The position numbers and the translations under genes are program-made. Of a stretch of DNA of 64,000 nt, positions 25,297 through 33,805 are shown piece by piece. The stretch covers positions 3,844,001 through 3,908,000 of the forward strand of contig NZ_AP031573.1 in assembly GCF_041154745.1 (NCBI RefSeq), in the 5' to 3' direction. Positions within the stretch are counted from its first letter, which is position 1. Each line of letters opens with the position of its first letter. This DNA comes from Flavobacterium sp. CFS9 (GTDB lineage Bacteria; Bacteroidota; Bacteroidia; Flavobacteriales; Flavobacteriaceae). The notes under the pieces are model-generated. The model searched no databases. It was not told the origin of the DNA and saw only the letters and a list, made by a program, of their open reading frames with translations.

Positions 25297-25645
25297 TTCA
25301 AAATTCAGCAAATCAATATTGAGCTTTTTGTCAGAATTGTGTGTGTTAAATTGATGGATTCATATAATTATTGGATCTTATCTTTAAAAGAGATATGCTT
25401 AATAATCTGATTTTTAATCCTGAAAAACATTCAAAAACGTCATTAGTCTATAAAATCGGTAGGAATTAATTGTTTTTTGTCGTTTTCTTGTTAAAAAATA
25501 GAGTAGATCTTTTATGAGGAAAATACACCCTTGGTTTTGTCTGATTACTATTGTGAAAAGAGCAAAATCAGGGAATTCGTGAGAATCATTTTTTAATTAT
25601 TAGGAATAAATGTTGCTTTTTAATATTGATTTGCTGAATTTTGAA
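25297..25645. repeat. 349-bp segment bounded by a perfect 24-bp inverted repeat
   Basis: The 24 nt at 25297-25320 (starting TTCAAAATTCAGC) are the exact reverse complement of 25622-25645. The 301-bp interior has no ORF of note and no recognised RNA. The right arm ends 19 bp before the hutH ATG; the left arm lies upstream of the thr promoter. Size and ends resemble a MITE, but no target-site duplication was identified. Confidence 0.8.
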
Positions 25646-25664
25646 GTCTTAAATTTTAAACAGC

Positions 25665-27179
25665 ATGAAAGAAATCCATTATATAAGCACAGAAACCCTA
25701 AGTTTAGAAGCTTTACAGGAAATTATTGTCAACCAAAAAACGCTTGAATTATCAGAAGAAGCAAAAGTAAACGTTCAAAAATGCCGCGATTATCTCGATA
25801 AAAAAATGGCATCACATTCTGAACCTATTTACGGAATCAATACTGGTTTTGGGTCGCTTTGTAATGTGAAAATTTCAAATGAAAATTTATCTAAGCTTCA
25901 GGAGAATCTGGTAAAATCGCATGCTTGCGGAACAGGAGAAAAAGTTCCGGCTGAAATTGTAAAATTGATGCTGTTGCTTAAGATTCAATCTTTGAGCTAC
26001 GGACACTCCGGAGTTCAATTGCAGACTTTAGAGCGTTTGGTAGATTTTTACAATAATGATATTCTTCCGGTGATTTATACTCAGGGATCCTTAGGGGCTT
26101 CGGGAGATTTGGCGCCTTTGGCACATTTATCTTTGCCTTTATTAGGAGAAGGTGAAGTACTTTTTGAAGGTAAAAGAACACCAGCGGCCGAAGTTTTAAA
26201 ACACTTTAACTGGGAGCCAATTGTTTTACAGTCTAAAGAAGGTCTGGCTTTATTAAATGGAACTCAGTTTATGAGTGCGTATGGAGCACATATTTTATTA
26301 AAAGCTTATAAGTATTCTTATTTGGCAGATTTGATCGGAGCTATTTCATTAGAAGGTTTTGATGGAAGAATTGAGCCTTTTAACGAATTAATCCATTTTA
26401 TTCGCCCTCACAAAGGACAGATTGTAACCGCACAGCGTCTTACTGAATTTTTAGAAGGAAGCGAGATTATTGCTCAGGAGAAGAAACACGTACAGGATCC
26501 GTATTCTTTCCGTTGCATGCCTCAGGTTCACGGTGCTTCAAAAGATGCCATTGATTATGTTAGAAAAGTATTCAAAACCGAAATCAACTCCGTTACCGAC
26601 AACCCTAATATCTTTATAGAAGCGGATCAGATTATCTCAGGAGGAAATTTCCACGGACAGCCTTTAGCTTTGGCTTTGGATTATATGGCCATTGCTTTGG
26701 CAGAATTGGGTAGTATTTCTGAAAGAAGAACCTATCAGTTAATTTCAGGATTGCGTAATCTTCCGGCATTTTTAGTAGATAATCCGGGATTAAATTCAGG
26801 ATTTATGATTCCGCAATATACAGCGGCAAGTATCGCAAGTCAGAACAAACAATTGGCAACGCCATCAAGTATAGACAGTATTGTTTCGAGTAACGGACAG
26901 GAAGATCACGTGAGTATGGGAGCCAACGGAGCTACAAAAGCATTACGTGTGATGGACAATCTGGAGCGTATTTTAGCGATTGAATTGATGAATGCTTCAC
27001 AGGCGATTGCTTACAGAGAACCTTTAAAATCAAGTGATTTTATTGAAACATTCTTAAGCAGTTACAGAGAAGTGGTGCCTTTGGTTAAAGAAGACAGAAT
27101 CCTGCATTACGATATTGAAAAAACAGTTGAATTCCTTGACAGTTTTCAAATTGAAAACGATTTGTTAACAATGGCTTAA
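25665..27179 (+). CDS. hutH: Histidine ammonia-lyase
   Basis: 504 residues, the family norm. It deaminates L-histidine to urocanate, the first step of histidine degradation. The self-forming MIO prosthetic group comes from Ala145-Ser146-Gly147 in GSLGASGDLAPLAHLSLPLLG; the N-terminal YGINTGFGSL and later QDPYSFRCMPQVHGA are also conserved. No hutU, hutI or hutG is next to it, so the pathway genes are dispersed. The 24-bp inverted repeat ends just upstream and may bear on its promoter; no clean TAnnTTTG box was found close to the start. DUF47 follows 48 bp downstream with its own promoter. Confidence 0.96.
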   Translation: MKEIHYISTETLSLEALQEIIVNQKTLELSEEAKVNVQKCRDYLDKKMASHSEPIYGINTGFGSLCNVKISNENLSKLQENLVKSHACGTGEKVPAEIVKLMLLLKIQSLSYGHSGVQLQTLERLVDFYNNDILPVIYTQGSLGASGDLAPLAHLSLPLLGEGEVLFEGKRTPAAEVLKHFNWEPIVLQSKEGLALLNGTQFMSAYGAHILLKAYKYSYLADLIGAISLEGFDGRIEPFNELIHFIRPHKGQIVTAQRLTEFLEGSEIIAQEKKHVQDPYSFRCMPQVHGASKDAIDYVRKVFKTEINSVTDNPNIFIEADQIISGGNFHGQPLALALDYMAIALAELGSISERRTYQLISGLRNLPAFLVDNPGLNSGFMIPQYTAASIASQNKQLATPSSIDSIVSSNGQEDHVSMGANGATKALRVMDNLERILAIELMNASQAIAYREPLKSSDFIETFLSSYREVVPLVKEDRILHYDIEKTVEFLDSFQIENDLLTMA

Positions 27180-27200
27180 CATGGCAAAATAATATTGAAG

Positions 27201-27208
27201 TAATTTTG
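27201..27208 (+). promoter_or_regulatory. -7 promoter box of the DUF47-PiT operon
   Basis: TAATTTTG, a perfect TAnnTTTG match, 19 nt upstream of the ATG at 27228. Confidence 0.5.
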
Positions 27209-27227
27209 CACTATCAAAAATATAAAA

Positions 27228-27872
27228 ATGTCAATAAACAGTATTTTCCAATTTTTAGTGCCGAAAGACAAGAAATTCTTTCCACTTTTTGAAGAAGCTT
27301 CAAGCAATTTAATTGAGTTAGCTTCTAATTTACACGAAGCTGTAAACCTTCCATTAAAAGAAAGAGAAGTTCTTTTTCAAAAAATAGATGAGTTAGAGCA
27401 AAAAGGAGAAGACATTACACGTCAAACCAATCTTGAATTGAGTAGAAATTTTATTACTCCATTTGACAGAGAGGATATTCATACATTGATTACTTCAATT
27501 GATAACGTTGCCGATTACCTTCATGGTGCGGCAAGCAGAATGAAATTATATCAGGTAGATAAGATTACAAAGTCAATCAGAAAGATGACTGAAATTAACC
27601 TTGAAGCTTGTCAGAACATCGACAGTGCTGTAAAAGAGTTAAGTAACTTAAAAAACATGAACATTATCAAAGAAGCTTGTGCCAGAATTAATAAACTGGA
27701 GAACAAGTCAGATAACGTTTATAACAAAGCAGTTTTTGAAATTTTTGAAAACGAAACAGACGCAAAGAATATTATTAAGTATAAAGAAGTGTTATCTGTT
27801 TTAGAATCAGCAACAGACAAATGTAAGAGTGTTGCGAACATACTGGAATCTATTTCTGTAAAACATTCTTAA
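27228..27872 (+). CDS. DUF47 (PhoU-like) protein, probable regulator of the phosphate transporter
   Basis: 214 residues, all helical, with the DUF47/TIGR00153 pattern: an N-terminal FFPLFEEASSNL, then LEQKGEDITRQTNLELSRNFITPFDREDIHTLITSIDNVADYL and a C-terminal repeat of the same helix hairpin with LESATDKCKSVANILESISVKHS. The E-D-...-D and D-N-A-D clusters are metal-binding positions in PhoU-like proteins. It is cytoplasmic and precedes a PiT transporter by 31 bp, the standard arrangement, in which it is thought to modulate transport. Confidence 0.93.
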   Translation: MSINSIFQFLVPKDKKFFPLFEEASSNLIELASNLHEAVNLPLKEREVLFQKIDELEQKGEDITRQTNLELSRNFITPFDREDIHTLITSIDNVADYLHGAASRMKLYQVDKITKSIRKMTEINLEACQNIDSAVKELSNLKNMNIIKEACARINKLENKSDNVYNKAVFEIFENETDAKNIIKYKEVLSVLESATDKCKSVANILESISVKHS

Positions 27873-27903
27873 TTCAATTTATTTCATTCTGAAGTTATAA
27901 TTT

Positions 27904-29244
27904 ATGACGCTACTTATAATTATTATAGTATTAGCTTTAATTTTTGATTACATCAACGGTTTTCATGATGCGGCAAATGCTATAGCGACTGTTGTTGCGA
28001 CCAAGGTTCTGACGCCTTTTCAGGCCGTTCTTTGGGCAGCATTTTTTAACTTTCTGGCCTATTGGGTTTTTGGATTTGGTGTTGCCGATACGGTTGCTAA
28101 AACAGCGCACACCATGGAAATTAACCTTGTTGTAATCCTCGCAGGAGTTATTGCGGCTATTTGTTGGAATTTATTGACTTGGTGGTTAGGGATTCCTTCA
28201 AGTTCTTCTCATACTTTGATTGGTGGTTTTGCCGGAGCAGCAATTGCTCATGCGATCGCGGTACATGGTTTTTCAGGATATGTGGGTGAAGACGGAACAA
28301 CGCACTACTGGTACGAAATCGTAAGCTGGTACAAGGCAGGTAAAGACGGGGCAATGCCTTCGGGAGTACTTATCATTATCGCTTTTATTGTATTGGCGCC
28401 ATTATTAGGAGCATTAGCTTCTTATTTGATCTCGATTTGGCTGTTGAATGCTTCACGTAAAAGTATTGGACCAAAAATATTTACTGTGGCATTAATGATT
28501 GCAACAATCTGGATGGTGAGCAATTTAATGATTCCTTATTCAGAGATTGTTGAGCATGGAAAACCACGTTTTGAATCTCATTTTTGGAGTGTAGCTTTTG
28601 ATCCGCACAATATTAAATGGTTTTTAGTAGCTTTTATCATCTTAACGGTAAGTGCTTTTTGTTTGATATTTAGCAGCTTAAATCTTCATCAGGCAGATGC
28701 TGCTTTGAAAAAAATGCAATTGTTGTCTTCTGCAGCCTTTAGTTTAGGTCACGGAGGAAATGATTCTCAAAAAGTAATGGGTATTATTGCAGCTGCGGTA
28801 GCGGTTTATATCAATACTAATCCGGGTGTGCATATGGATTCCTGGCTGGATGTTGTGTTGCCAAATGATGATACAGGAGTAAAAGGAGTAATGCCGGGAT
28901 GGATTCCTTTGGCTTGTTACTCGGCAATTGCAGCGGGAACTTTAAGTGGTGGATGGAAAATTGTAAAAACAATGGGTTCTAAAATCACAAAAGTAAGTTC
29001 ATTCGAAGGAGTTGCAGCTGAAACTGCAGGAGCTTTAACGCTTTATTTTACAGAGCACTTAAAAATTCCGGTAAGTACAACACATACGATTACAGGTTCT
29101 ATCATCGGAGTTGGATTAACAAAACGTGTTTCTGCTGTTCGTTGGGGAGTGACCGTAAGTTTAATCTGGGCGTGGATATTAACCATTCCAATTTCAGCAA
29201 TATTAGCCGGTTTGGTTTACTTCGTACTGAGCGTATTCATTTAG
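27904..29244 (+). CDS. pit: Low-affinity inorganic phosphate transporter, PiT family
   Basis: 446 residues with about ten membrane segments. Two PiT signature repeats are visible: DYINGFHDAANAIATVVATKVLTPFQAVLWA near the N-terminus and SLGHGGNDSQKVMGIIAAA in the second half, each with the GxxDxxN-type core that binds phosphate and cation. PSSSSHTLIGGFAGAAIA and PVSTTHTITGSIIGVG are the paired hairpins. It imports phosphate as a metal-phosphate complex with protons. It is in an operon with DUF47, and a strong terminator follows. Confidence 0.95.
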   Translation: MTLLIIIIVLALIFDYINGFHDAANAIATVVATKVLTPFQAVLWAAFFNFLAYWVFGFGVADTVAKTAHTMEINLVVILAGVIAAICWNLLTWWLGIPSSSSHTLIGGFAGAAIAHAIAVHGFSGYVGEDGTTHYWYEIVSWYKAGKDGAMPSGVLIIIAFIVLAPLLGALASYLISIWLLNASRKSIGPKIFTVALMIATIWMVSNLMIPYSEIVEHGKPRFESHFWSVAFDPHNIKWFLVAFIILTVSAFCLIFSSLNLHQADAALKKMQLLSSAAFSLGHGGNDSQKVMGIIAAAVAVYINTNPGVHMDSWLDVVLPNDDTGVKGVMPGWIPLACYSAIAAGTLSGGWKIVKTMGSKITKVSSFEGVAAETAGALTLYFTEHLKIPVSTTHTITGSIIGVGLTKRVSAVRWGVTVSLIWAWILTIPISAILAGLVYFVLSVFI

Positions 29245-29298
29245 TGAAATGATTTTTGTGAAATGTGAGAAGTAAAATCACATTTTGTCTAGATATTT

Positions 29299-29334
29299 AA
29301 AAGCCGATTTCAATTTGAAATCGGCTTTTTTTTG
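29299..29334 (+). terminator. Rho-independent terminator of the DUF47-PiT operon
   Basis: AAAAGCCGATTTCA (29299-29312) pairs with TGAAATCGGCTTTT (29315-29328), with a short loop and a long T tract following. Confidence 0.9.
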
Positions 29335-29369
29335 TTTTGTGAAGTGTCTTTTTTCAATAATTATAATAA

Positions 29370-29377
29370 TATATTTG
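29370..29377 (+). promoter_or_regulatory. -7 promoter box of the SMI1/KNR4 gene
   Basis: TATATTTG, a perfect TAnnTTTG match, 20 nt before the ATG at 29398. It supports that ATG over a TTG codon at 29332, which lies inside the preceding terminator. Confidence 0.5.
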
Positions 29378-29397
29378 ATGGAAATTTAAAAGCCGTT

Positions 29398-30768
29398 ATG
29401 ATCGATCATAAAATTTTAAGCCAGATAGACAGAGTTAAGAAGAAGTTAGTTCTTGCAAAAGTTGCAGATAAAGATTTGAAAGTTTTTGGAGCATCAAGTC
29501 ATAAATATAAGGTTGGAAAAACGATCAGTAAAGAGCAGATCGTTAGTTTTGAAACAGAGTTTAATCTGGTGCTTCCGGAAGATTACAAAGTATTTCTGAT
29601 GCACATTGGTAATGGCGGGATTTCGTATGAGAATTCTGCTGCAGGACCCAGTTATGGGATATTTCCGTTTGGTAAAAATTTAGAGGAGTTTGTTTATGGT
29701 AATCCAAAAAAATGTTTTGGGCAGGAATGTAGAATTTATCCAAAAATGAGTGATGAATTTTGGAAGGAACTGAATAAAAACATTGAAGAGAATGACGATA
29801 TATCTCGTGAAGATTTTGATGAGGAACTTGGTAAAATGTTTGCCGGAATATTGCCAATTGCAAGTCAGGGGTGTGCTTATTATTACGGTCTTGTTTTAAA
29901 TGGAGAATTTAAAGGCAGGGTTGTAAATATTGATATCGACAGGCAGAAACCTTTTTTTGTTTTTGAGTCTAATTTTTTAGACTGGTACGAACGCTGGCTT
30001 GATGAAATTATACCTGAAAATAGTATGGCTAATGAGCCTGATTTGTTTCGATATACATTAGGAGGATTGTCCGCTTATATTTTAGAAGTATATTTTTCTA
30101 CAGAGGATCTTAGTATAAAAAAGGAATGTCTGAACGGAATTTTGAAAAAGAGTGCAGTAGGTTCTGAAATTCTTATTGTTTTAGAAGAGCAGTATAAGGT
30201 AAACTCAGGCGAAATTCAGAAAACGATACTTCAGATGCTTACTAAGTTTGATTACGAACGTGCGAAACCTTATTTACTTGATTTTGCAAAAGAAAATTTA
30301 CAGGCCGTTTTTCAGTTCGTATTTTGGTATGCAAAAAGCAAAAGTACTGATTGGTTAGAGTTTATAAAATCAAATATTGAAAGCATTAACGATAATGAAA
30401 CTTTTAGATTTTGTACTTATTTGTTGAAGGAAATGCCTATAGATTATGGAGAGATTATTGTCCCGTTTACTTTCGGCAAAAGCGAGAGTATAAAAGTTAG
30501 TGCTTATTATTCACTGGGACAATTGAAGAACAAAAGCAAGTATCTGGATGTTTTTATTGCAGGCCTAAACGACAGCTCAAACAGAGTTATTCATACCGCT
30601 TTGCAGGCGTTAGATGGAGTAGAAGATCGAAAACTTTTGAAGCATTATAAGGCGATCGCTGAAAAATTTCCAAAAGAAAAAGATTATATTTTAGCAAATC
30701 TAAATCACAGATTAAAACCGTATGGTCTCAATAATAAAAGTATTATAAAAGCAGATATTGATTTTTAA
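29398..30768 (+). CDS. SMI1/KNR4 (SUKH) domain protein with HEAT-like C-terminal repeats
   Basis: 456 residues from the ATG at 29398. A SUKH domain occupies about 40-190: SFETEFNLVLPEDYKVFLMHIGNGG is its hallmark, with the later GCAYYYGLVLNGEFKGRVVNID strand region. The second half is helical, with HEAT-like units, for instance SVKVSAYYSLGQLKNK type and NRVIHTALQALDGVEDRKLL near the end. SUKH proteins often act as immunity proteins against contact-dependent or polymorphic toxins; no toxin gene is adjacent. The gene is flanked on both sides by terminators, so it is a single unit. A conserved cytoplasmic role is equally possible. Confidence 0.82.
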   Translation: MIDHKILSQIDRVKKKLVLAKVADKDLKVFGASSHKYKVGKTISKEQIVSFETEFNLVLPEDYKVFLMHIGNGGISYENSAAGPSYGIFPFGKNLEEFVYGNPKKCFGQECRIYPKMSDEFWKELNKNIEENDDISREDFDEELGKMFAGILPIASQGCAYYYGLVLNGEFKGRVVNIDIDRQKPFFVFESNFLDWYERWLDEIIPENSMANEPDLFRYTLGGLSAYILEVYFSTEDLSIKKECLNGILKKSAVGSEILIVLEEQYKVNSGEIQKTILQMLTKFDYERAKPYLLDFAKENLQAVFQFVFWYAKSKSTDWLEFIKSNIESINDNETFRFCTYLLKEMPIDYGEIIVPFTFGKSESIKVSAYYSLGQLKNKSKYLDVFIAGLNDSSNRVIHTALQALDGVEDRKLLKHYKAIAEKFPKEKDYILANLNHRLKPYGLNNKSIIKADIDF

Positions 30769-30811
30769 AGGGATGATATACAGAATAAGTTAATGGGTGT
30801 TTAAATAATAC

Positions 30812-30848
30812 AAAAGCCGGTTTCAATAGTGAAACCGGCTTTCTTTTT
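30812..30848. terminator. Bidirectional terminator
   Basis: AAAGCCGGTTTCA (30813-30825) pairs with TGAAACCGGCTTT (30830-30842). T-rich sequence follows on the plus strand and a shorter T-tract on the minus strand. It serves the convergent SMI1/KNR4 and serine hydrolase genes. Confidence 0.85.
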
Positions 30849-32181
30849 AGTTATTTTTTATGGTTTTATTCTTTGTAAACAAATAATTTTTTCCGCCCTG
30901 TTTCAGAAGCATTTCTTTTTTCTCCGAATTGAATTCTAAAACAATCCCTGCAGTGTCAAATTTAAATATATTTACTGCTGTAGCTTCCATAGGAAAAGAA
31001 GGTTGGCCAGTGGCCTGAGCAATTAGAACATTGTCTTTTTGGGAAATGGTTATTTTTAATGGAATCTGCGGGCTGCCATAAGTTCCAGAATATAAATCCA
31101 GGGTCGCAGATGTGATCTCAACAGTGCTAAAAACCGGCATTGCAAATGGCTTATTGAAATACGAGCTCAAAGCGCACAACATGATGTTGTTGTTGTCATA
31201 ACCCATTCCGTTTGAAGTTAGCGTTAGAGCTAGCTTTTCAGTTGGAAAATAACCTGTAACTGATCTGAAACCATCAATTCCTCCGGTATGTCCATAGCTC
31301 TTTCTTTCGAAAAAAGGAAACTGAAACAGCCCCATTCCATATTGATCTTTTATGGTTTTCATTTGATTCAAATGATCGATAGAAACTATTTTTCCGGCAA
31401 AAAGATTTTCAAAGAAAAGATTTAAATCAGTCGGGTTAGAAACAACTGCTCCGGCTCCAATCGGAATAGACATATCCGTTTCACTCTCTTTTTTCCAATT
31501 TTTGTCAAGGCTATAAGAATAGCATTCGTTGTTGGCAATGTTAATTTTACCGCCCAGATAAGTGTTTTTTAGATGTAAAGGCTTAGTGATTTTTGAGCTT
31601 AAAATTTCGCCATAAGATTTTTTGTAAATATCTTCCAGGATATAGGATAGTAAAATGTAATTTGAATTACTGTATTGTCCTTTTGTATCAGGTTCAAAAA
31701 CGATATCTCCCGCAGAAATGCGTTCTATCATTTTAGCTTTGGATTGAAATTGTGTATTCCATTTTAAGTAATTATCGTCGTTTGTAAAGTCGTGGATACC
31801 GCTTCTATGATTTAATAAATTGCTGATTGTAATTTTTTTGGCATTTTTTACCGTTGGAAAATATTTGTCAATGGTTTGATTTAAGTTGATTTTGTTTTCT
31901 TCTACAGCCTTAAAAATCAAGGATGCTGTAAATGTTTTAGAGATTGAACCAATTCTGTATTTAGTGTTTACGCTTGATTTTTTTGAACTCTCGATATCAT
32001 CGAAACCAATAGATTTGGTGTAAATGGTTTTCCCGTTTTCCGATATGGCAATGCTTCCCATGTATTTGTTGTTTTTCTCTAAAAGAGCAAACAGACTGTC
32101 AAGTTTTTTTGAATTGAAGGTTTGAGAAAAAGCGCTCGCTGTGATAAAAGCAATTAAACAGGTAATGGTGGTTTTTTTCAT
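30847..32181 (-). CDS. Serine hydrolase, class C beta-lactamase family, exported
   Basis: 444 residues with a signal peptide (1-19, ending SAFSQ). The beta-lactamase/DD-peptidase fold is shown by RIGSISKTF with Ser79-x-x-Lys82 and by GQYSNSNYILLSYILE (the YxN motif); SYGHTGGIDGF supplies the third active-site box (HTG). The C-terminal 110 residues form an extra beta domain common in Bacteroidota homologues. It could be a peptidase, esterase or beta-lactamase; sequence alone cannot say. It overlaps the upstream HAAS-like gene by 4 bp, so it is the last gene of a PadR-controlled operon. Confidence 0.9.
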   Translation of the reverse strand: MKKTTITCLIAFITASAFSQTFNSKKLDSLFALLEKNNKYMGSIAISENGKTIYTKSIGFDDIESSKKSSVNTKYRIGSISKTFTASLIFKAVEENKINLNQTIDKYFPTVKNAKKITISNLLNHRSGIHDFTNDDNYLKWNTQFQSKAKMIERISAGDIVFEPDTKGQYSNSNYILLSYILEDIYKKSYGEILSSKITKPLHLKNTYLGGKINIANNECYSYSLDKNWKKESETDMSIPIGAGAVVSNPTDLNLFFENLFAGKIVSIDHLNQMKTIKDQYGMGLFQFPFFERKSYGHTGGIDGFRSVTGYFPTEKLALTLTSNGMGYDNNNIMLCALSSYFNKPFAMPVFSTVEITSATLDLYSGTYGSPQIPLKITISQKDNVLIAQATGQPSFPMEATAVNIFKFDTAGIVLEFNSEKKEMLLKQGGKNYLFTKNKTIKNN

Positions 32182-32795
32182 AAGGATGATTTTTGATTGA
32201 TTGAATTTTTAAGTTTTAATAATAGGGTTATAATGAAATAAGAAAATAGGGTTAATGATAACATAACAGGAATAAATAATTGGCCAAGAGCCTCATAAGC
32301 CTGATTTTTAATTTGATCTTCGGGAGTCATAATTCCGAGGACAAAAACTGAAAAAGATTCTTTTTGCATGTAAAGGCCTACCTGGGAAGGATTCAGGATT
32401 TTTGCAAAAATCAGAAATACAAAGCCAAATAGGAAAAGGTACAAAACAGAGAAAATGATGTACGAAATACCATTGGTAAAATTTAAGGCCAGCGCTTTGA
32501 AAACGTGAACCGGATTGAAAGTTTTGGTGGCCTGTTCCAGTTTTTTATCAGCAATAAGAGGCTTTAGAACTTCTTCAGGAGAGCCTAGTTTTTCGATACT
32601 GTCTAAAAGAGAATCAAGTTCGTTTGTTTCATTTTTATGTTGGATAGCTTCAAAAATATGGCTGTTAAATTCCATATAAATGTCATTCTGATCCATTTTT
32701 GATAATGAAGCGGTTGTTTTTTGGATGCGCTTCATGTAATTGTTGTAAATGCGTTGTGAAGCTTTTTGTTCGAATTTGATATCTTCTATTCTCAT
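32178..32795 (-). CDS. HAAS-like (DUF1700-type) membrane protein
   Basis: 205 residues. A helical N-terminal cytoplasmic domain (about 1-95, with SLDSIEKLGSPEEVLKPLIADKK type signature) precedes two membrane segments, about 113-135 (ISYIIFSVLYLFLFGFVFLIFA) and 172-195 (LFIPVMLSLTLFSYFIITLLL). The LGSPEE element is typical of the HAAS domain, which accompanies PadR regulators in many bacteria. The 4-bp overlaps with genes on both sides indicate tight coupling. The exact role is unknown; it may transmit an envelope signal. Confidence 0.82.
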   Translation of the reverse strand: MRIEDIKFEQKASQRIYNNYMKRIQKTTASLSKMDQNDIYMEFNSHIFEAIQHKNETNELDSLLDSIEKLGSPEEVLKPLIADKKLEQATKTFNPVHVFKALALNFTNGISYIIFSVLYLFLFGFVFLIFAKILNPSQVGLYMQKESFSVFVLGIMTPEDQIKNQAYEALGQLFIPVMLSLTLFSYFIITLLLKLKNSINQKSSL

Positions 32796-33127
32796 TGAAT
32801 GATTTTTTTAATTGACTTTTCAAGATTTTCCCAATAAATATTCATCTGACTTAAAGTTTCGATTCCGGCTTCGGTCAGGCAATAGTATTTTCTTGGAATT
32901 CCGGTTTCCTGTTCGACCCATTTCGAGTCTACAAGTCCTTCCGTTTTTAATCGATTCATCAACGGATAAAGTGTTCCTTCTGCAATTTCTATTTCGGTAT
33001 GCTTTCTTATTTGCTCGATAAGTTCATAACCATAGTACTCCTGATTTTTAAGTACGTTAAGGATAATGAAGGTTAAAGTGCCCTTTTTTACCTGAGACTT
33101 CCAGTTTGTTACAAATGTTTCGTTCAT
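32792..33127 (-). CDS. PadR family transcriptional regulator
   Basis: 111 residues. Winged-helix PadR domain: KGTLTFIILNVLKNQEYYGYELIEQIRKHTEIEIAEGTLYPLMNRLKTEGLVDSKWVEQETGIPRKYYCLTEAG, with the conserved YGYE and EGTLYPxLxRLxxxG motifs and a short C-terminal dimerisation helix. The ATG at 33127 is chosen because a TTG 18 nt upstream would place the tandem 17-bp repeats inside the coding sequence. It is the first gene of the PadR-HAAS-serine hydrolase operon and probably represses its own promoter, as is typical of the family. The inducing ligand is unknown. Confidence 0.9.
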   Translation of the reverse strand: MNETFVTNWKSQVKKGTLTFIILNVLKNQEYYGYELIEQIRKHTEIEIAEGTLYPLMNRLKTEGLVDSKWVEQETGIPRKYYCLTEAGIETLSQMNIYWENLEKSIKKIIQ

Positions 33128-33136
33128 AAAGCGAAT

Positions 33137-33170
33137 GTATAACAAAATACATAGTATAACAAAGTATATA
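33137..33170. promoter_or_regulatory. Tandem 17-bp repeats, probable PadR operator
   Basis: GTATAACAAAATACATA (33137-33153) and GTATAACAAAGTATATA (33154-33170) are adjacent and match at 15 of 17 bases. They begin 10 bp upstream of the padR start, in the promoter region; each carries TTTGTTATAC on the gene strand. Confidence 0.6.
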
Positions 33171-33226
33171 GTTAAATTTTTTTCTTGTGAAATATAAGTT
33201 ATTGATATTTAGCTGTTTGGTGGTTT

Positions 33227-33751
33227 TTAGAATTGTTTTTGTAGATTTTTACGATTGTGTTTTCGTTTGTAATGTGTTTGTTTCAGACTTTTTTTATCCT
33301 GAGAAATGATACTGATGGTTCCGTCTATTTCCAGCATGGCCAGTTTGACCTCTTTAAAATATTCCAAACCATGTTCACGTATGGCTTCTTTTAGTTCTTC
33401 GTCAGAAATGTCAAGTTTGCTTAAATTTTTAAAGTCCAGTTTTCCGTCATGTATTAAGATTTCCGGTTTTTCTAAAAGTAAGTTGTTGATTATTTTGTAT
33501 TTATGAGTCAGTTTTTTGATTGCAAAATTAATGACAAATAAAACCAAAGCGGCAATCAAACCTCCCCAAAGACTTGTGTCAGGACCCACCATTGCGTTCT
33601 GAACCGAGTTGCTGATTAATAAAATCAAAATAATATCGGCAGTATTCAATTGCGAAAGCTCTTTTTTTCCGAAGATGCGTAAGGCAATAGTCATGAAAAA
33701 ATAGACGGCAATACTTCGGAAAATGATATCGGAGTAGGGGAATAACAGCAT
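33227..33751 (-). CDS. DUF421 family membrane protein (YetF/YcaP-like)
   Basis: 174 residues with two to three N-terminal membrane segments (about 5-27, 35-52 and 60-80) and a small soluble domain. The DUF421 signatures are clear: SIAVYFFMTIALRIFGKKELSQLNTADIILILLISNSVQNAMVGPDTSLWGGL and the C-terminal ELKEAIREHGLEYFKEVKLAMLEIDGTISII. The family is cytoplasmic-membrane-bound with a cytosolic C-terminal domain; its function is not established. It stands alone between an upstream serine hydrolase gene and the PadR operon downstream. Confidence 0.92.
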   Translation of the reverse strand: MLLFPYSDIIFRSIAVYFFMTIALRIFGKKELSQLNTADIILILLISNSVQNAMVGPDTSLWGGLIAALVLFVINFAIKKLTHKYKIINNLLLEKPEILIHDGKLDFKNLSKLDISDEELKEAIREHGLEYFKEVKLAMLEIDGTISIISQDKKSLKQTHYKRKHNRKNLQKQF

Positions 33752-33805
33752 GTTTTTTTTGTTTTAATAGTTCTCAGAAAAAAGGATCAGGTAACGTATC
33801 AGTAA

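Noticed and set aside
29332..29397. TTG at 29332 as start of the SMI1/KNR4 gene
   Set aside because: It lies in the T-tract of the preceding terminator and upstream of a good -7 box.
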